NCBI GenBank assembly: GCA_030692045.1 | Contig: JAUYCX010000045.1 | Span: forward strand, 1 to 64,000 | Length of the DNA stretch: 64,000 nt | DNA from: Candidatus Omnitrophota bacterium | GTDB lineage: Bacteria > Omnitrophota > Gorgyraeia > JAUYCX01 | Reading direction: 5' to 3' | Part shown: in pieces, positions 16,556-24,559 of the stretch | Numbering within the stretch: position 1 is the first letter of the stretch | Layout: each line of letters begins with the position of its first letter | Program-made: the position numbers and the translations under genes | Notes under the pieces: model-generated | Told to the model about the DNA's origin: nothing | What the model saw: the letters and a program-made list of their open reading frames with translations, nothing else | Databases searched by the model: none

Positions 16556-16588
16556 AGTTACTTTAGGTTACGGTAACCGTTAGTAACT
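16556..16588 (-). repeat. Nested hairpin between the GspC-like and secretin genes
   Basis: On the minus strand AGTTACT pairs with AGTAACT, and inside it GGTTACCGTAACC forms a second small palindrome. It lies in the 61-bp gap before the secretin ATG. It could tune mRNA stability between the two genes. The secretin SD (AGGAGG) follows it and is free. Confidence 0.55.
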
Positions 16589-16594
16589 TTCTTC

Positions 16595-17230
16595 CTACGG
16601 CACCAACTCAATTTTCTCTTCTTGATAGATTAGAATAACCTTGCTTTCTTGTATCTCCTCAACCTTAATATCTCCAATATAATCGCCTTTATTCAAGAAA
16701 TATGTTTTTTTAGTCTTTGTATCTTCAATAATTGCCTGCGGCTGTTTATCTAAAATTATTCCTGTAAGCCTTAAATTTGCAATTAACTCTTGAAGGGTTG
16801 CATTTACGCTAGTTTGGTCTGAAGGTTGTTCCTTTTCCAACGGCGATTTAAATATATCCCTTTTTGCAATCTGTTTAGAGTAATAATCTAAAGGCACTGG
16901 TTCTGATAAACCTGAATCTTTCTTCAAGGCAGCTAAATTAGACTCGGCAGGTTGTGTTGATTTACCTTGCCTTTCTTCTTGTGAAAAAAAGAATTGAAAG
17001 ATTATAGAGCTTAATAAAAAACCAATTACCAAGAACAAAATGACATGGATATTCTTCAGGGTTAAAACCTTTTGCGCTAATCTGTATCTTAAGTTAACAA
17101 TTTTTGAAACAGGTACAACTACACCTTCGCCAGAAGATTGGGTTGGCTTAATTGTTGTTGCTTTAACTTCTTTATTTTTATTTCTGATTAACTTTAGTAA
17201 TCTTTCTTCTGGGGTTGATTGACCTTCCAT
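16595..17230 (-). CDS. GspC/PilP-like inner-membrane clamp protein
   Basis: The 211-residue protein has a cytoplasmic N-terminus (about 1-58), one membrane helix (HVILFLVIGFLLSSIIFQFF, about 59-80), a linker and a C-terminal domain. Near the end LRLTGIILDKQPQAIIEDT, TYFLNKGDYIGDIKVEEIQE and KVILIYQEEKIELVP match the homology-region fold of GspC/PilP. Such proteins bind the secretin N-domains and couple inner- and outer-membrane parts. The position between the ATPase and secretin genes agrees. The exact family (GspC or PilP) is open. Confidence 0.8.
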   Translation of the reverse strand: MEGQSTPEERLLKLIRNKNKEVKATTIKPTQSSGEGVVVPVSKIVNLRYRLAQKVLTLKNIHVILFLVIGFLLSSIIFQFFFSQEERQGKSTQPAESNLAALKKDSGLSEPVPLDYYSKQIAKRDIFKSPLEKEQPSDQTSVNATLQELIANLRLTGIILDKQPQAIIEDTKTKKTYFLNKGDYIGDIKVEEIQESKVILIYQEEKIELVP

Positions 17231-17236
17231 TTACGC

Positions 17237-18061
17237 TTAGCTCCATTTACTTTCTTCCAAGATTAAGGTTTTAACTATATCTGTGTCAATTATATCTTTT
17301 CCTAACATAATCATCCGCTCAAGGCAATTGTGGCAGATAAGAGCAATTTGGCGCGGATACCCTGAGCTAAACTCATAAATTAATTTTATAGCTTCTTCGC
17401 TAAATAGTGTTCGGGAGTTATCAAAACCAGCTTGGGCTAAACGAAACAATATCATTTCTCGGGTTTCATTTTCATCCAAGGGATTAATGATATATTTAAG
17501 GCTAACCCTATCCATAAAATTATGGATTTTCTTGACGCGCGGCAAAAGTTCTATTTGCGCCATAATTACTAACTGCAGGAGTTTATATTCGTTGGTTTCA
17601 TAATTTAAAAGTGTGCGCAAAATCTCCAAATAGGGTTGGCTTAATTTTTGGCCCTCATCGATTAAAAGAACTATGGTTTTATTCTCTTCCACGCCCTTCT
17701 GAAATAAATATTTCTCTATGGCATCCCGATAATCCAGGGTAGAACGGCTATCCGGCATAATTCCAAATACCTTTGTTAAGTTATAAATAAATTGATATTC
17801 CGACTTAAAATCTGGGTCTAAAATCATATTAAAAATAAAATTATCCTCTTCGCCATTAAAGGCCTGAAAGAGCGTGCGTGAAAGTGTGGTTTTTCCTGTG
17901 CCCACATCTCCTAAAATAAGGCTTAATCCCCGGCGCAGGCGAATAGCAATTTCCAATCTTTTAAGTGCAGTTGTATGTTCAGTGGAGTGATAAAAAAATG
18001 CAGGGTCAGGGCTGGTGGAAAAGGGTTCCTTGTTTAAACCTAAAACTTCATAATAGCTCAT
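17237..18061 (-). CDS. ExeA/GspA-like AAA ATPase
   Basis: From the chosen start the protein is 274 residues, MSYYEVLGLNKEPFSTSPDP onward. It has Walker A GDVGTGKT (about 51-58) and Walker B VLLIDEGQ near 130, the layout of ExeA (GspA) and related type II secretion ATPases that remodel peptidoglycan for secretin assembly. The frame stays open to 18121, but those 20 extra codons fall in CGCAAA-type repeats and give an implausible Leu/Arg-rich start, so the ATG at 18061 is preferred. No peptidoglycan-binding domain is present at the C-terminus; the amidase two genes downstream may supply that function. Confidence 0.88.
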   Translation of the reverse strand: MSYYEVLGLNKEPFSTSPDPAFFYHSTEHTTALKRLEIAIRLRRGLSLILGDVGTGKTTLSRTLFQAFNGEEDNFIFNMILDPDFKSEYQFIYNLTKVFGIMPDSRSTLDYRDAIEKYLFQKGVEENKTIVLLIDEGQKLSQPYLEILRTLLNYETNEYKLLQLVIMAQIELLPRVKKIHNFMDRVSLKYIINPLDENETREMILFRLAQAGFDNSRTLFSEEAIKLIYEFSSGYPRQIALICHNCLERMIMLGKDIIDTDIVKTLILEESKWS

Positions 18062-18090
18062 TTTATTAATTAATTGAAGTATTTCAACAC

Positions 18091-18330
18091 CGCAAAGGCG
18101 CAAAAATCCGCTAAGCCGCAAAGGTCTAAAGAAGCTTATCAGACGATCAGACTATCAGTAGGTAGAGTATCAGAAAACCAGAATATCAGATTCTTAAGAT
18201 TCTTTATCTGATACACTGATTTCTGATATCCTACATTCTGATTTCCTGATAATCTGATATGCGCTTTTAACATACCTATATTTGCTTTTTACTTTTTGCG
18301 TTTTTGCGGTATTTTGCGGTTTAGCGGTGT
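18091..18330. repeat. Palindromic repeat array (ATCAG/CTGAT units inside CGCAAA arms)
   Basis: CCGCTAAGCCGCAAA (18108-18122) faces TTTGCGGTTTAGCGG (18313-18327), 15-bp arms with one mismatch, and both flanks carry further CGCAAA units. Inside, five ATCAG units run left of centre (18138-18190) and six CTGAT units run right of it (18207-18262), so the whole block is roughly symmetrical about TTCTTAAGATTC. No gene is visible. It separates the MerR-like gene from the ExeA-like gene. Confidence 0.8.
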
Positions 18331-18342
18331 AACTTAATCTCT

Positions 18343-18567
18343 TTACAGATTTAGGCGCAGGCCAATCTCTTTTAACGAAAGGCCATCTGAACGCAACTGT
18401 TTAATTTTTCTTAATAGCTCCAAAGACGAATCATCAAAATAGCGATAATTGGTCTCTGGGCTCCTGCCGATTTCTCTTAAAAGACCCATTTTAAGATAGA
18501 ATTTAAGCGTGTAGGTGGACTGCCCGCTCATCCTGGATATGTCTTTCAGAAGGTATATATTCATCAT
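18343..18567 (-). CDS. MerR-like DNA-binding protein, short form
   Basis: The 74-residue protein is one MerR-type winged helix: YLLKDISRMSGQSTYTLKFY, then LLREIGRSPETNYRYFDDSS and LRKIKQLRSDGLSLKEIGLR. There is no long dimerisation helix or effector domain. Its own promoter region has a TACTCTCT-GGGT-AGAGAGTA palindrome, which suggests autoregulation. The downstream gene on the same strand is the ExeA-like ATPase of the secretion locus, separated by a repeat array, so control of that locus is possible but unproven. Confidence 0.82.
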   Translation of the reverse strand: MMNIYLLKDISRMSGQSTYTLKFYLKMGLLREIGRSPETNYRYFDDSSLELLRKIKQLRSDGLSLKEIGLRLNL

Positions 18568-18578
18568 AAGTTATGCTC

Positions 18579-18626
18579 TACTCTCTGGGTAGAGAGTAAT
18601 ATACATCTTACCACCCATATTGTCAA
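18579..18626 (-). promoter_or_regulatory. Promoter and operator-like palindrome of the MerR-like gene
   Basis: On the minus strand TTGACA (18626-18621), a 17-nt spacer and TATATT (18603-18598) form a strong promoter. A palindrome with 8-bp arms (TACTCTCT/AGAGAGTA, 18579-18598) starts at the end of the -10 box and covers the expected start site. A repressor bound there would block initiation. MerR activators usually bind between -35 and -10 instead, so this looks like an autorepression site. Confidence 0.65.
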
Positions 18627-18699
18627 GAAAAATCTGTTTTATTTGACAGGCCAAAACCTCAGCTTAAAATATCAAAACAGCGACTTTCGATTCTAAAAT

Positions 18700-18838
18700 T
18701 TAAAAGGTAAAATTATTAATGGGTATCTTGGTTACCAAAAGATAGGCCTTAAGGGTGGCAATGCCGCTGATGGGCTTCTACAGAGGCACCTTCTCAGCTT
18801 TTAAAAGATGTGGGGGGCTTTGCAGAGCGCCTGCGAAG
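18700..18838 (-). pseudogene. Fragment of a pilO-like gene 3' end
   Basis: The minus strand reads LQSPPHLLKAEKVPL, a stop, then KPISGIATLKAYLLVTK. It aligns without gaps to the C-terminus of the intact PilO-like protein at 24017-24556 (LQSPPHLLKAEKVRL then EKTTSGSQTLKSYLLVTK). At DNA level 18723-18827 and 24031-24135 match at about 81 of 105 positions with no indels. An in-frame TAG and the lack of the rest of the gene make it a remnant. The two copies are direct repeats around the 5-kb exopolysaccharide block. Confidence 0.85.
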
Positions 18839-18852
18839 GCGAATAAAACTTC

Positions 18853-18880
18853 TTTACAATTCATGGCTTCACAATATAAT
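18853..18880 (+). promoter_or_regulatory. Promoter of the GT-C-like membrane protein gene
   Basis: TTTACA (18853-18858), a 16-nt spacer and TATAAT (18875-18880) precede the ATG at 18892 by 11 nt. The predicted leader is about 4 nt and there is no Shine-Dalgarno sequence. Confidence 0.55.
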
Positions 18881-18891
18881 ATTAGACAAAA

Positions 18892-20076
18892 ATGTTTAAA
18901 CGCATAACTCAACAAAAAATTTTTAAGTTTCTAACTTTTACAGCGAGTTTTTGGTTTATCTTTGTCTGCGCGGCCCATCTTTTTTCTCTAAGGCCATTAT
19001 GGGGCGACGAAGAGGCCGTATTATATAATCTCAAAAACTTAAGTGGAAAAGCCTTATTTGGGCCACTTTTAGCAGGCCAAGTCTTTCCAAGATTATATCT
19101 ACTTCTCATCCATTGGATAGCCGGGGTTTTCAATTATCACCTGCTTAGTTTAAAGATTCTTCCTTTTATATTTATGATTTCCGGTTATTTTGTTTGGTTA
19201 AAGATTTACCAACATGAAAAACTCTTGGATTTACAGTGCGTATTGATTGCATTATCGTGGTCGGCATCACGCTATCTTGTATATTATTCTGCAGAATTAA
19301 AACAATACTCTTGCGATGTTTTTGTGGCAGCGATTTTTACGCTTTTTTTATATAAACAAAAACAACTATTAAATGAGAGAAGCATAACAAATTGGGAGAG
19401 ATTTTCCATATTTTTACCGATTCTTTTGTTATTTTCATACACGGGATTTTTATTTGTTTGGATTCCACTTTATAATATTATTCTTGCAATCAAGGATAAT
19501 AAAAAGAATCTTTATCTTGGCATCTGTTATTTATCATCACTTATATTATTTGCTTTCCTGGTTTATTATTTTGATATACGTTTTTATACCGGTTATGTTC
19601 ATGCTTATTGGCGCGACTATTTTCTGCCCCTTGATTCTTTTTATGAATTTCTTAAAAGTTTCACAGAGGGAATAAATAATTTGATGTCATGTTGGTTTGC
19701 GGAGGTAAAATTCATAAAATGTATTGCCCGCCTCTTTGCAGTATTTGGCCTATATTCGATTTTTCATTTTTTTGTATTGTCATTTAGAAAAAAGATATTT
19801 AAGATTCACTCCGTCGATACACTAACTTTTGTCTTATTTGTTGAGTTAATGTTACTGGGAATCCTGAAAATTTATCCATTTACTGGAGAAAGAGTGACAT
19901 TATTCTTTGCGCCATTTGTTTTATTAGCGATAATCAAAGGAATTTATTTATTAAGGAAGGTAAATCCTGCATTGTTTACAACTGTGCTTAGCACTTATGG
20001 TATTTTTTTATTTTCGGTTGCAGTTTTTCACTTAAGAGAATTTTGTTTACTTTTTTACAAATTAATTATTAAATAA
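18892..20076 (+). CDS. Polytopic membrane protein, GT-C glycosyltransferase-like
   Basis: The 394-residue protein has about ten hydrophobic segments. After the first one the loop has LWGDEEAVLYN, an acidic D-E pair in the place where GT-C (PMT/ArnT-like) transferases hold catalytic acids. YYSAELKQYSCDVFVAAIF near residue 145 is a pattern common in uncharacterised GT-C proteins. This suggests a lipid-linked sugar donor and a role in envelope or exopolysaccharide glycosylation. It is the only plus-strand gene between 7 and 34 kb and converges on the exopolysaccharide cassette. The function is inferred from topology and one motif only. Confidence 0.65.
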   Translation: MFKRITQQKIFKFLTFTASFWFIFVCAAHLFSLRPLWGDEEAVLYNLKNLSGKALFGPLLAGQVFPRLYLLLIHWIAGVFNYHLLSLKILPFIFMISGYFVWLKIYQHEKLLDLQCVLIALSWSASRYLVYYSAELKQYSCDVFVAAIFTLFLYKQKQLLNERSITNWERFSIFLPILLLFSYTGFLFVWIPLYNIILAIKDNKKNLYLGICYLSSLILFAFLVYYFDIRFYTGYVHAYWRDYFLPLDSFYEFLKSFTEGINNLMSCWFAEVKFIKCIARLFAVFGLYSIFHFFVLSFRKKIFKIHSVDTLTFVLFVELMLLGILKIYPFTGERVTLFFAPFVLLAIIKGIYLLRKVNPALFTTVLSTYGIFLFSVAVFHLREFCLLFYKLIIK

Positions 20077-20094
20077 GAGCGGTAGGAGCAGTAG

Positions 20095-20121
20095 CGGTCC
20101 TGATTTCGGTCCTGATTTCGG
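20095..20121. repeat. 12-bp-period tandem repeat, inverted copy at 23724-23738
   Basis: CGGTCCTGATTTCGG occurs twice with a 12-bp period (20095 and 20107). Its exact 15-bp reverse complement is at 23724-23738, just upstream of the third gene of the exopolysaccharide cassette. The three genes of 20175-23715 are thus bounded by inverted repeats. Confidence 0.75.
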
Positions 20122-20174
20122 ATAAGTTGTACCAGTTCTTAAGAGAGGGTTCCAGTATAAGAGAAGGAAACAAA

Positions 20175-21746
20175 CTAGAACTTAAATCTAAAAGTGGCTT
20201 TCATGCTTAGCGCATGGTATTTATCCCTAGTGCCAAAATAACTTGCTTCTCCAACAATCGAACTATTTTCACTCAAGGTATATTCGCTGCCCAATAAATA
20301 ATAAGAAGTATCATTATGATCGCTATTCTCGCTAAATTTAAAGAGTGCGTAAACGTACTCCTTATTAAATGCCTTGCCAGAATAAACTGAGTAGACTATG
20401 GAAGAAAGGTTTTGGGGTGAATAATACAATGGGGAGTTCGTTTTAAAATCGCGATTACGATATCCAACTCCGACATTTAAGTCAGGATTTTTCTTAAGAA
20501 GCGAAAAGTTGAACGCATGATATTGATCAATGCTATTGTTATTATCAGAAAAATCATTAAAAGCAAAAGAGTCATTTAAATTAATATAGTTACCCAAGAA
20601 AACGCTTGACTCTGCAATATAACGATTATTCTTTATCTTATCAAAGACATCAAAAACTTCACGATTATATTTAAACGCCAAGGTATTCTTTTGAAAGTAT
20701 TTGAAGGTTGAAGATATATCCCCTCCGGCAAAGAAGTTAATACCGTTACTATAACTTCTCATATTTATAGAACCAAATAAATCAACAAATTTGTTAAGGG
20801 CATACTTCCCACCCATTTCTGCTACATTTCCAATTTGATACGTATATCCAGTTTCCCTATTATTAGAAACATAATAGCTGGCGGACACATTGTTATTATG
20901 TTCAAGTAATTTTGAAGCTCTATATCCGTATATTATCGCAGATGCACGCCAATCATTAGCATCAACTTCCCTTAAGTAACTAAAAATAAGCTCTTGCCTT
21001 GGCTTTTGAAGTTTCTCGATATTCTCAAGACCTTTAATCGCTGTAGAATTTTTTGGATCAATCTTGATGACCTGCTCATATTCAACTTGAGCTTTTGACC
21101 ATGAAGCCATCAAGATGTAAATCTTTGCCAAACCTAGATGAAAATCAATGTCATCAGGAGAAGTTTTAAGCGCCTTAAGATAGAGATCTTCGGCTTCAGC
21201 TAAGCGATTATCCCAAACATACGTTTCAACCAAACCTCTATAAACACCTTTATTACGAGGATCTTCCTTGAGCAACTCCTCATACTGCTTAACTGATTCT
21301 TTCCGAAAACCTGCCCATAAATACGCCTCTGCCAGGCCAATTTTTATACCTTTATTCTTAGGGTCGACCCTAAGAGCTTTCTGGTATAAATCAATTGAAT
21401 CTTTATAACGTCCGTTTTGGGCATAAGTCTTCGCAAGAAACATCATAACCACGGTATCATTTGGACTTAATCTAAGGAGCTTATTGAAAACTTTCTCAGC
21501 ATCATTGTTCTTGTCCAAATACATAAATGTTTTACCTAAACCTAGAAGGGCTTCTTTATTTTCGGGGTCAAGATCAACAGCCTTTTGAAAACTAGCCTCG
21601 GCTTCATTAAGTTTATCTTGAGCACTAAGTTGCCATCCCTCTCTAATGTATTGCGTAATATTTTTACTGGACTCTTGCTCTCCATAAGAAAGTGAACTCA
21701 TAGAAAGAAACAGAAGTGTAACTAGCCATATTATTTTTCTTTTCAT
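20175..21746 (-). CDS. TPR plus outer-membrane barrel protein, exopolysaccharide exporter-like
   Basis: The 523-residue protein has a signal peptide (cleavage near SYG-EQ, residue 22). About six TPR units follow (35-255, with A.. ...LDPENKEALLGLGKTF-type helices). Then comes a region of alternating strands ending in the outer-membrane signature FRFKF. TPR-then-barrel is the plan of PgaA and BcsC, which guide and export poly-GlcNAc or cellulose. Here the barrel part is about 250 residues, closer to a YaiO-type barrel. It is encoded right after a family 2 synthase, which supports an exporter role. Confidence 0.8.
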   Translation of the reverse strand: MKRKIIWLVTLLFLSMSSLSYGEQESSKNITQYIREGWQLSAQDKLNEAEASFQKAVDLDPENKEALLGLGKTFMYLDKNNDAEKVFNKLLRLSPNDTVVMMFLAKTYAQNGRYKDSIDLYQKALRVDPKNKGIKIGLAEAYLWAGFRKESVKQYEELLKEDPRNKGVYRGLVETYVWDNRLAEAEDLYLKALKTSPDDIDFHLGLAKIYILMASWSKAQVEYEQVIKIDPKNSTAIKGLENIEKLQKPRQELIFSYLREVDANDWRASAIIYGYRASKLLEHNNNVSASYYVSNNRETGYTYQIGNVAEMGGKYALNKFVDLFGSINMRSYSNGINFFAGGDISSTFKYFQKNTLAFKYNREVFDVFDKIKNNRYIAESSVFLGNYINLNDSFAFNDFSDNNNSIDQYHAFNFSLLKKNPDLNVGVGYRNRDFKTNSPLYYSPQNLSSIVYSVYSGKAFNKEYVYALFKFSENSDHNDTSYYLLGSEYTLSENSSIVGEASYFGTRDKYHALSMKATFRFKF

Positions 21747-21762
21747 CGATACTCACCCTTAC

Positions 21763-23046
21763 TTACCACTTCTTTTTAAATGAAAGCAATTCTTTTACAT
21801 ATCCAATTACGCATATAGGAGACATAATAATCTGATAAATTAAAATATAAAATACAACTGCTATAGGATTAAATCTAATCTTTAGGCCTGCATAATTCAT
21901 AAAATGCCTCTGTGCATTAAACATAATAATGCTAATTCCAATAGTAATAGGAAGAACTAAAAGAGTCATCGGGCCAGCAATATAGAATTTACCAAAACAA
22001 GCAAGAACCACTCCGGGAATAAAAACAAAAGTAAAAAATGAATCAATAATAGGGAATAGCAAGTCTATAGCAACAAAATAAGATGAATAAATCTTGCCTT
22101 TCCAAATTAACTCAAGATGATCCCGCAAGCCCTCAATCATACCTCTAGCCCAACGTTGGCGCTGTTTAAAAAAATTGAAGTAGTCTGGAGGGGCAACAGT
22201 AAAAGCAAAAGCCGTTGGTTCATATCCAACATTATGACCGTTCTTTAATAAAGCCCAGGTTAAAACTATATCTTCTCCTAGTCTCTCTTGCCAACCCTTT
22301 GCTTCTAATAATGCTTGCTTTCTAAAAACACTAAATGCGCCCTGCGCTACTAGTGTTCCACCAAAGAAAGATTGCTGCCTTTTAGATGCAGATATCCCTA
22401 ACATATAATCCCAAGACTGTATTCGTACCATTCGTGAAGTACGTTCGTTTTTTGTTAAAATGTTCCCTGCTACCGCGGCATAATTTAAGTTGCTCATAAT
22501 CCTGGCAACTATTCTAGTAATTGCATTTTTGTAAAGAAAGGTATCCGCATCTATAGTAACAATAATTTCATTTGAAGATGCATTTAGTCCAAGATTCAAG
22601 GCGTTTGCTTTTCCTCTATGCTCACCATTAATAATCTTTAAATTATCAAGCTTAGCTTTTCGAACTTCTTCAATTGTATTATCAGTAGAACCATCGTCAA
22701 CTATAATTATTTCTATTTTATTTGGATAATCCTGCAGTTTTATCCCGCGGCAAGTCTCTTTAATAGATTCCTCTTCATTATAAGCAGGTATGATGAGCGT
22801 TATAGGAGAAAAATCCTCCCTCTTCATTTTAACTTCCTCGTATTTATAAGTAAGTAGGGAAGCTAAAAGCAGCATATTTATATAGCCAGGCACAATAGCT
22901 ATGAACATAATTATAATAAGGCTTAGATTATAATTATTTAATGCGGCCGACAAAGAATCAATCCATGGTTGAGCCAAAAAATAGGAAGCTACAGCATACA
23001 TTAAAGCCAAAAAGTTAACCAAAATAAAACGCTGCGCAAGATTCAT
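21763..23046 (-). CDS. Processive family 2 glycosyltransferase (PgaC/BcsA-like)
   Basis: The 427-residue protein has two N-terminal membrane segments (about 7-25 and 42-66), a GT-A domain and three or four C-terminal segments. The motifs are LIIPAYNEEESI, VDDGSTDNT, IDADTF, GEDIVLTWALL and QRQRWARG. These correspond to D, D, D, (T/G)ED and Q(Q/R)xRW of processive beta-glycan synthases. PgaC makes poly-beta-1,6-GlcNAc; the product here cannot be assigned from sequence. No c-di-GMP-binding PilZ domain is fused. The flanking TPR-barrel gene completes a synthesis-export pair. Confidence 0.9.
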   Translation of the reverse strand: MNLAQRFILVNFLALMYAVASYFLAQPWIDSLSAALNNYNLSLIIIMFIAIVPGYINMLLLASLLTYKYEEVKMKREDFSPITLIIPAYNEEESIKETCRGIKLQDYPNKIEIIIVDDGSTDNTIEEVRKAKLDNLKIINGEHRGKANALNLGLNASSNEIIVTIDADTFLYKNAITRIVARIMSNLNYAAVAGNILTKNERTSRMVRIQSWDYMLGISASKRQQSFFGGTLVAQGAFSVFRKQALLEAKGWQERLGEDIVLTWALLKNGHNVGYEPTAFAFTVAPPDYFNFFKQRQRWARGMIEGLRDHLELIWKGKIYSSYFVAIDLLFPIIDSFFTFVFIPGVVLACFGKFYIAGPMTLLVLPITIGISIIMFNAQRHFMNYAGLKIRFNPIAVVFYILIYQIIMSPICVIGYVKELLSFKKKW

Positions 23047-23049
23047 ATC

Positions 23050-23715
23050 TTATTTTATTATTTTATCCTCAAAGAAATTTGCCAAAATAACCATTTTATC
23101 TAAAATCTGGAGGGCAATTTTTGGTCTAGTCAAATAACTATCATAACGTTCAGACAACCTTATTCGACTATCTTTACCAAAAAGCAGGAATCTAAAATCA
23201 TGCATTAAACCTAAAAAAACAGATTTAACCGCTTGCTCATTCATCAAATGGGTAAAAACAGCCTTATCTTCACCAGCTACAATGAATTTATTAAGTAAAT
23301 CTTGATTTTCTGAACCTTTGATATTCCTTCGAACGATGATTAATTCGATTTCTTTCTTGATAGAAAATGAGAATTCTATCAAATGGTCTAATTTCCAGTC
23401 AACAGAATGACTAATCTGACAGAGTCTATCTGCATATAAGAATTTTATGCTGTGTGGCACAGCAAAAATATAGTTTCCCTTTCTTATTTTCCCGTGAGCC
23501 TTCTTCAGAATAAGAAGTAAATTCTCATAAATCCTGAGATAAATATAATACCAATATATGCCGACAATAAATAAAAAGGTTAATAATACCAAAAATACCT
23601 GCATCCATTTTAAGCTAGAACGAGAAAAATACAAATAAATACTGCCAGAAAATAAAAGAAACCCGAAAAACAATCTAGAAATTAACTTAATTTTATAATC
23701 TCTTATGCTTTTCAT
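23050..23715 (-). CDS. Membrane protein of unknown function in the exopolysaccharide cassette
   Basis: The 221-residue protein has two N-terminal membrane segments (about 13-31 and 38-58) followed by a soluble part rich in Lys, Ile and Phe, with no motif I can name. The two-helix start and the position just upstream of a PgaC-like gene (4-bp gap) resemble PgaD-type accessory subunits, but the soluble tail is longer. I cannot assign it further. A role as synthase partner is inferred from context only. Confidence 0.6.
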   Translation of the reverse strand: MKSIRDYKIKLISRLFFGFLLFSGSIYLYFSRSSLKWMQVFLVLLTFLFIVGIYWYYIYLRIYENLLLILKKAHGKIRKGNYIFAVPHSIKFLYADRLCQISHSVDWKLDHLIEFSFSIKKEIELIIVRRNIKGSENQDLLNKFIVAGEDKAVFTHLMNEQAVKSVFLGLMHDFRFLLFGKDSRIRLSERYDSYLTRPKIALQILDKMVILANFFEDKIIK

Positions 23716-23723
23716 AACAACAC

Positions 23724-23738
23724 CCGAAATCAGGACCG
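23724..23738. repeat. Inverted copy of the 20095-20121 repeat
   Basis: CCGAAATCAGGACCG is the exact reverse complement of the 15-bp unit at 20095 and 20107. It lies just before the first gene of the cassette, in its presumed promoter region. Confidence 0.75.
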
Positions 23739-23844
23739 GGCAGATTAAAGTGTTGCACTAGATCCTTTAACCTACTTATCTGTTTAATTGCTTGATTATA
23801 TCAGACTTAGAAATAAATTCTGTTCACAATCAATCCCCCGACCG

Positions 23845-23890
23845 TCCTTTAGGATTGATGGTGAGCAAAGTCGAACCATTAATCCTCGTA
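23845..23890. repeat. REP-like hairpin with TGAGC/TCGAA core
   Basis: GGATTGATGGT and ACCATTAATCC (11-bp arms, one G-T) enclose GAGCAAAGTCGA. ATCAATCC also occurs just to the left, giving a second alternative stem. A GGTTCGACT...GCTCACC-type core is widespread as intergenic repeat text in bacteria. The rest of the 300-bp gap 23716-24016 shows no gene. Confidence 0.6.
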
Positions 23891-24016
23891 ACCCGATAAA
23901 AGTCTTGCTCAAAGTCAACAGTTCGCCTTTATTAAGCTATAGTTATTGGCTAATTTCCGTGAATAAATTGGTGAATATTATTTCAACACTCTCTATCAAC
24001 GAACTATTAAATAAAT

Positions 24017-24556
24017 CTACTGCGGAATAAGTATCTTGGTTACCAGAAGATATGACTTTAGGGTTTGGCTGCCAGAAGTTGTCTTTTCCAGACGAACTTT
24101 TTCAGCCTTTAAAAGATGTGGCGGGCTTTGCAGAGTATAGATAAATTTGGTAATCTCTTGTAATTTACCTTCAGCCTCAATTTCTACGGCAAAACTATTA
24201 TAAAAATCTATCCTTTTTGTTTTACGCGGTTTCATATCATTTAACTTAATATTAATCTGGTGGGCAACCGCCTCTATTTCTGATAAGAGTGCTGCCATTT
24301 CTTGTTCGTCAGAAGAATTTTGCTTTAAATATTTGTCATATTTTTCAAACTCGCCTTCAACAGACAGCTCTTGGCTTAAAATCTTTTGACTTTTCTTAAG
24401 CTTTAGCTCTTTAGTTTCTATCTCCTTGTTTAAAGCAGACAATTTTTCAGTTAAAGGTTGAAATAAAAAATAATAGCAGACAAAAATAAACAGCAATATC
24501 ACAATAATTATCAAAATATTTCTTTCTCTTTGAGATACATTTAATAGGTGTGGCAT
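24017..24556 (-). CDS. PilO/GspM-like assembly protein
   Basis: The 179-residue protein has one membrane helix (about 14-32), a coiled-coil stretch (TEKLSALNKEIETKELKLKK) and a C-terminal ferredoxin-like domain (NSFAVEIEAEGKLQEITKFI, then YTLQSPPHLLKAEKVRL). This is the PilO/GspM layout. It should join the PilM/N-like protein in the inner-membrane platform. It ends the GspE-to-PilO gene run. Its last 105 bp are duplicated, with divergence, at 18723-18827. Confidence 0.85.
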   Translation of the reverse strand: MPHLLNVSQRERNILIIIVILLFIFVCYYFLFQPLTEKLSALNKEIETKELKLKKSQKILSQELSVEGEFEKYDKYLKQNSSDEQEMAALLSEIEAVAHQINIKLNDMKPRKTKRIDFYNSFAVEIEAEGKLQEITKFIYTLQSPPHLLKAEKVRLEKTTSGSQTLKSYLLVTKILIPQ

Positions 24557-24559
24557 ATT

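Noticed and set aside
18137-18262. Possible CRISPR array (repeated ATCAG/CTGAT units)
   Set aside because: The units are only 5-8 bp, spacing is irregular, the orientation flips at the centre, and no cas genes are present.
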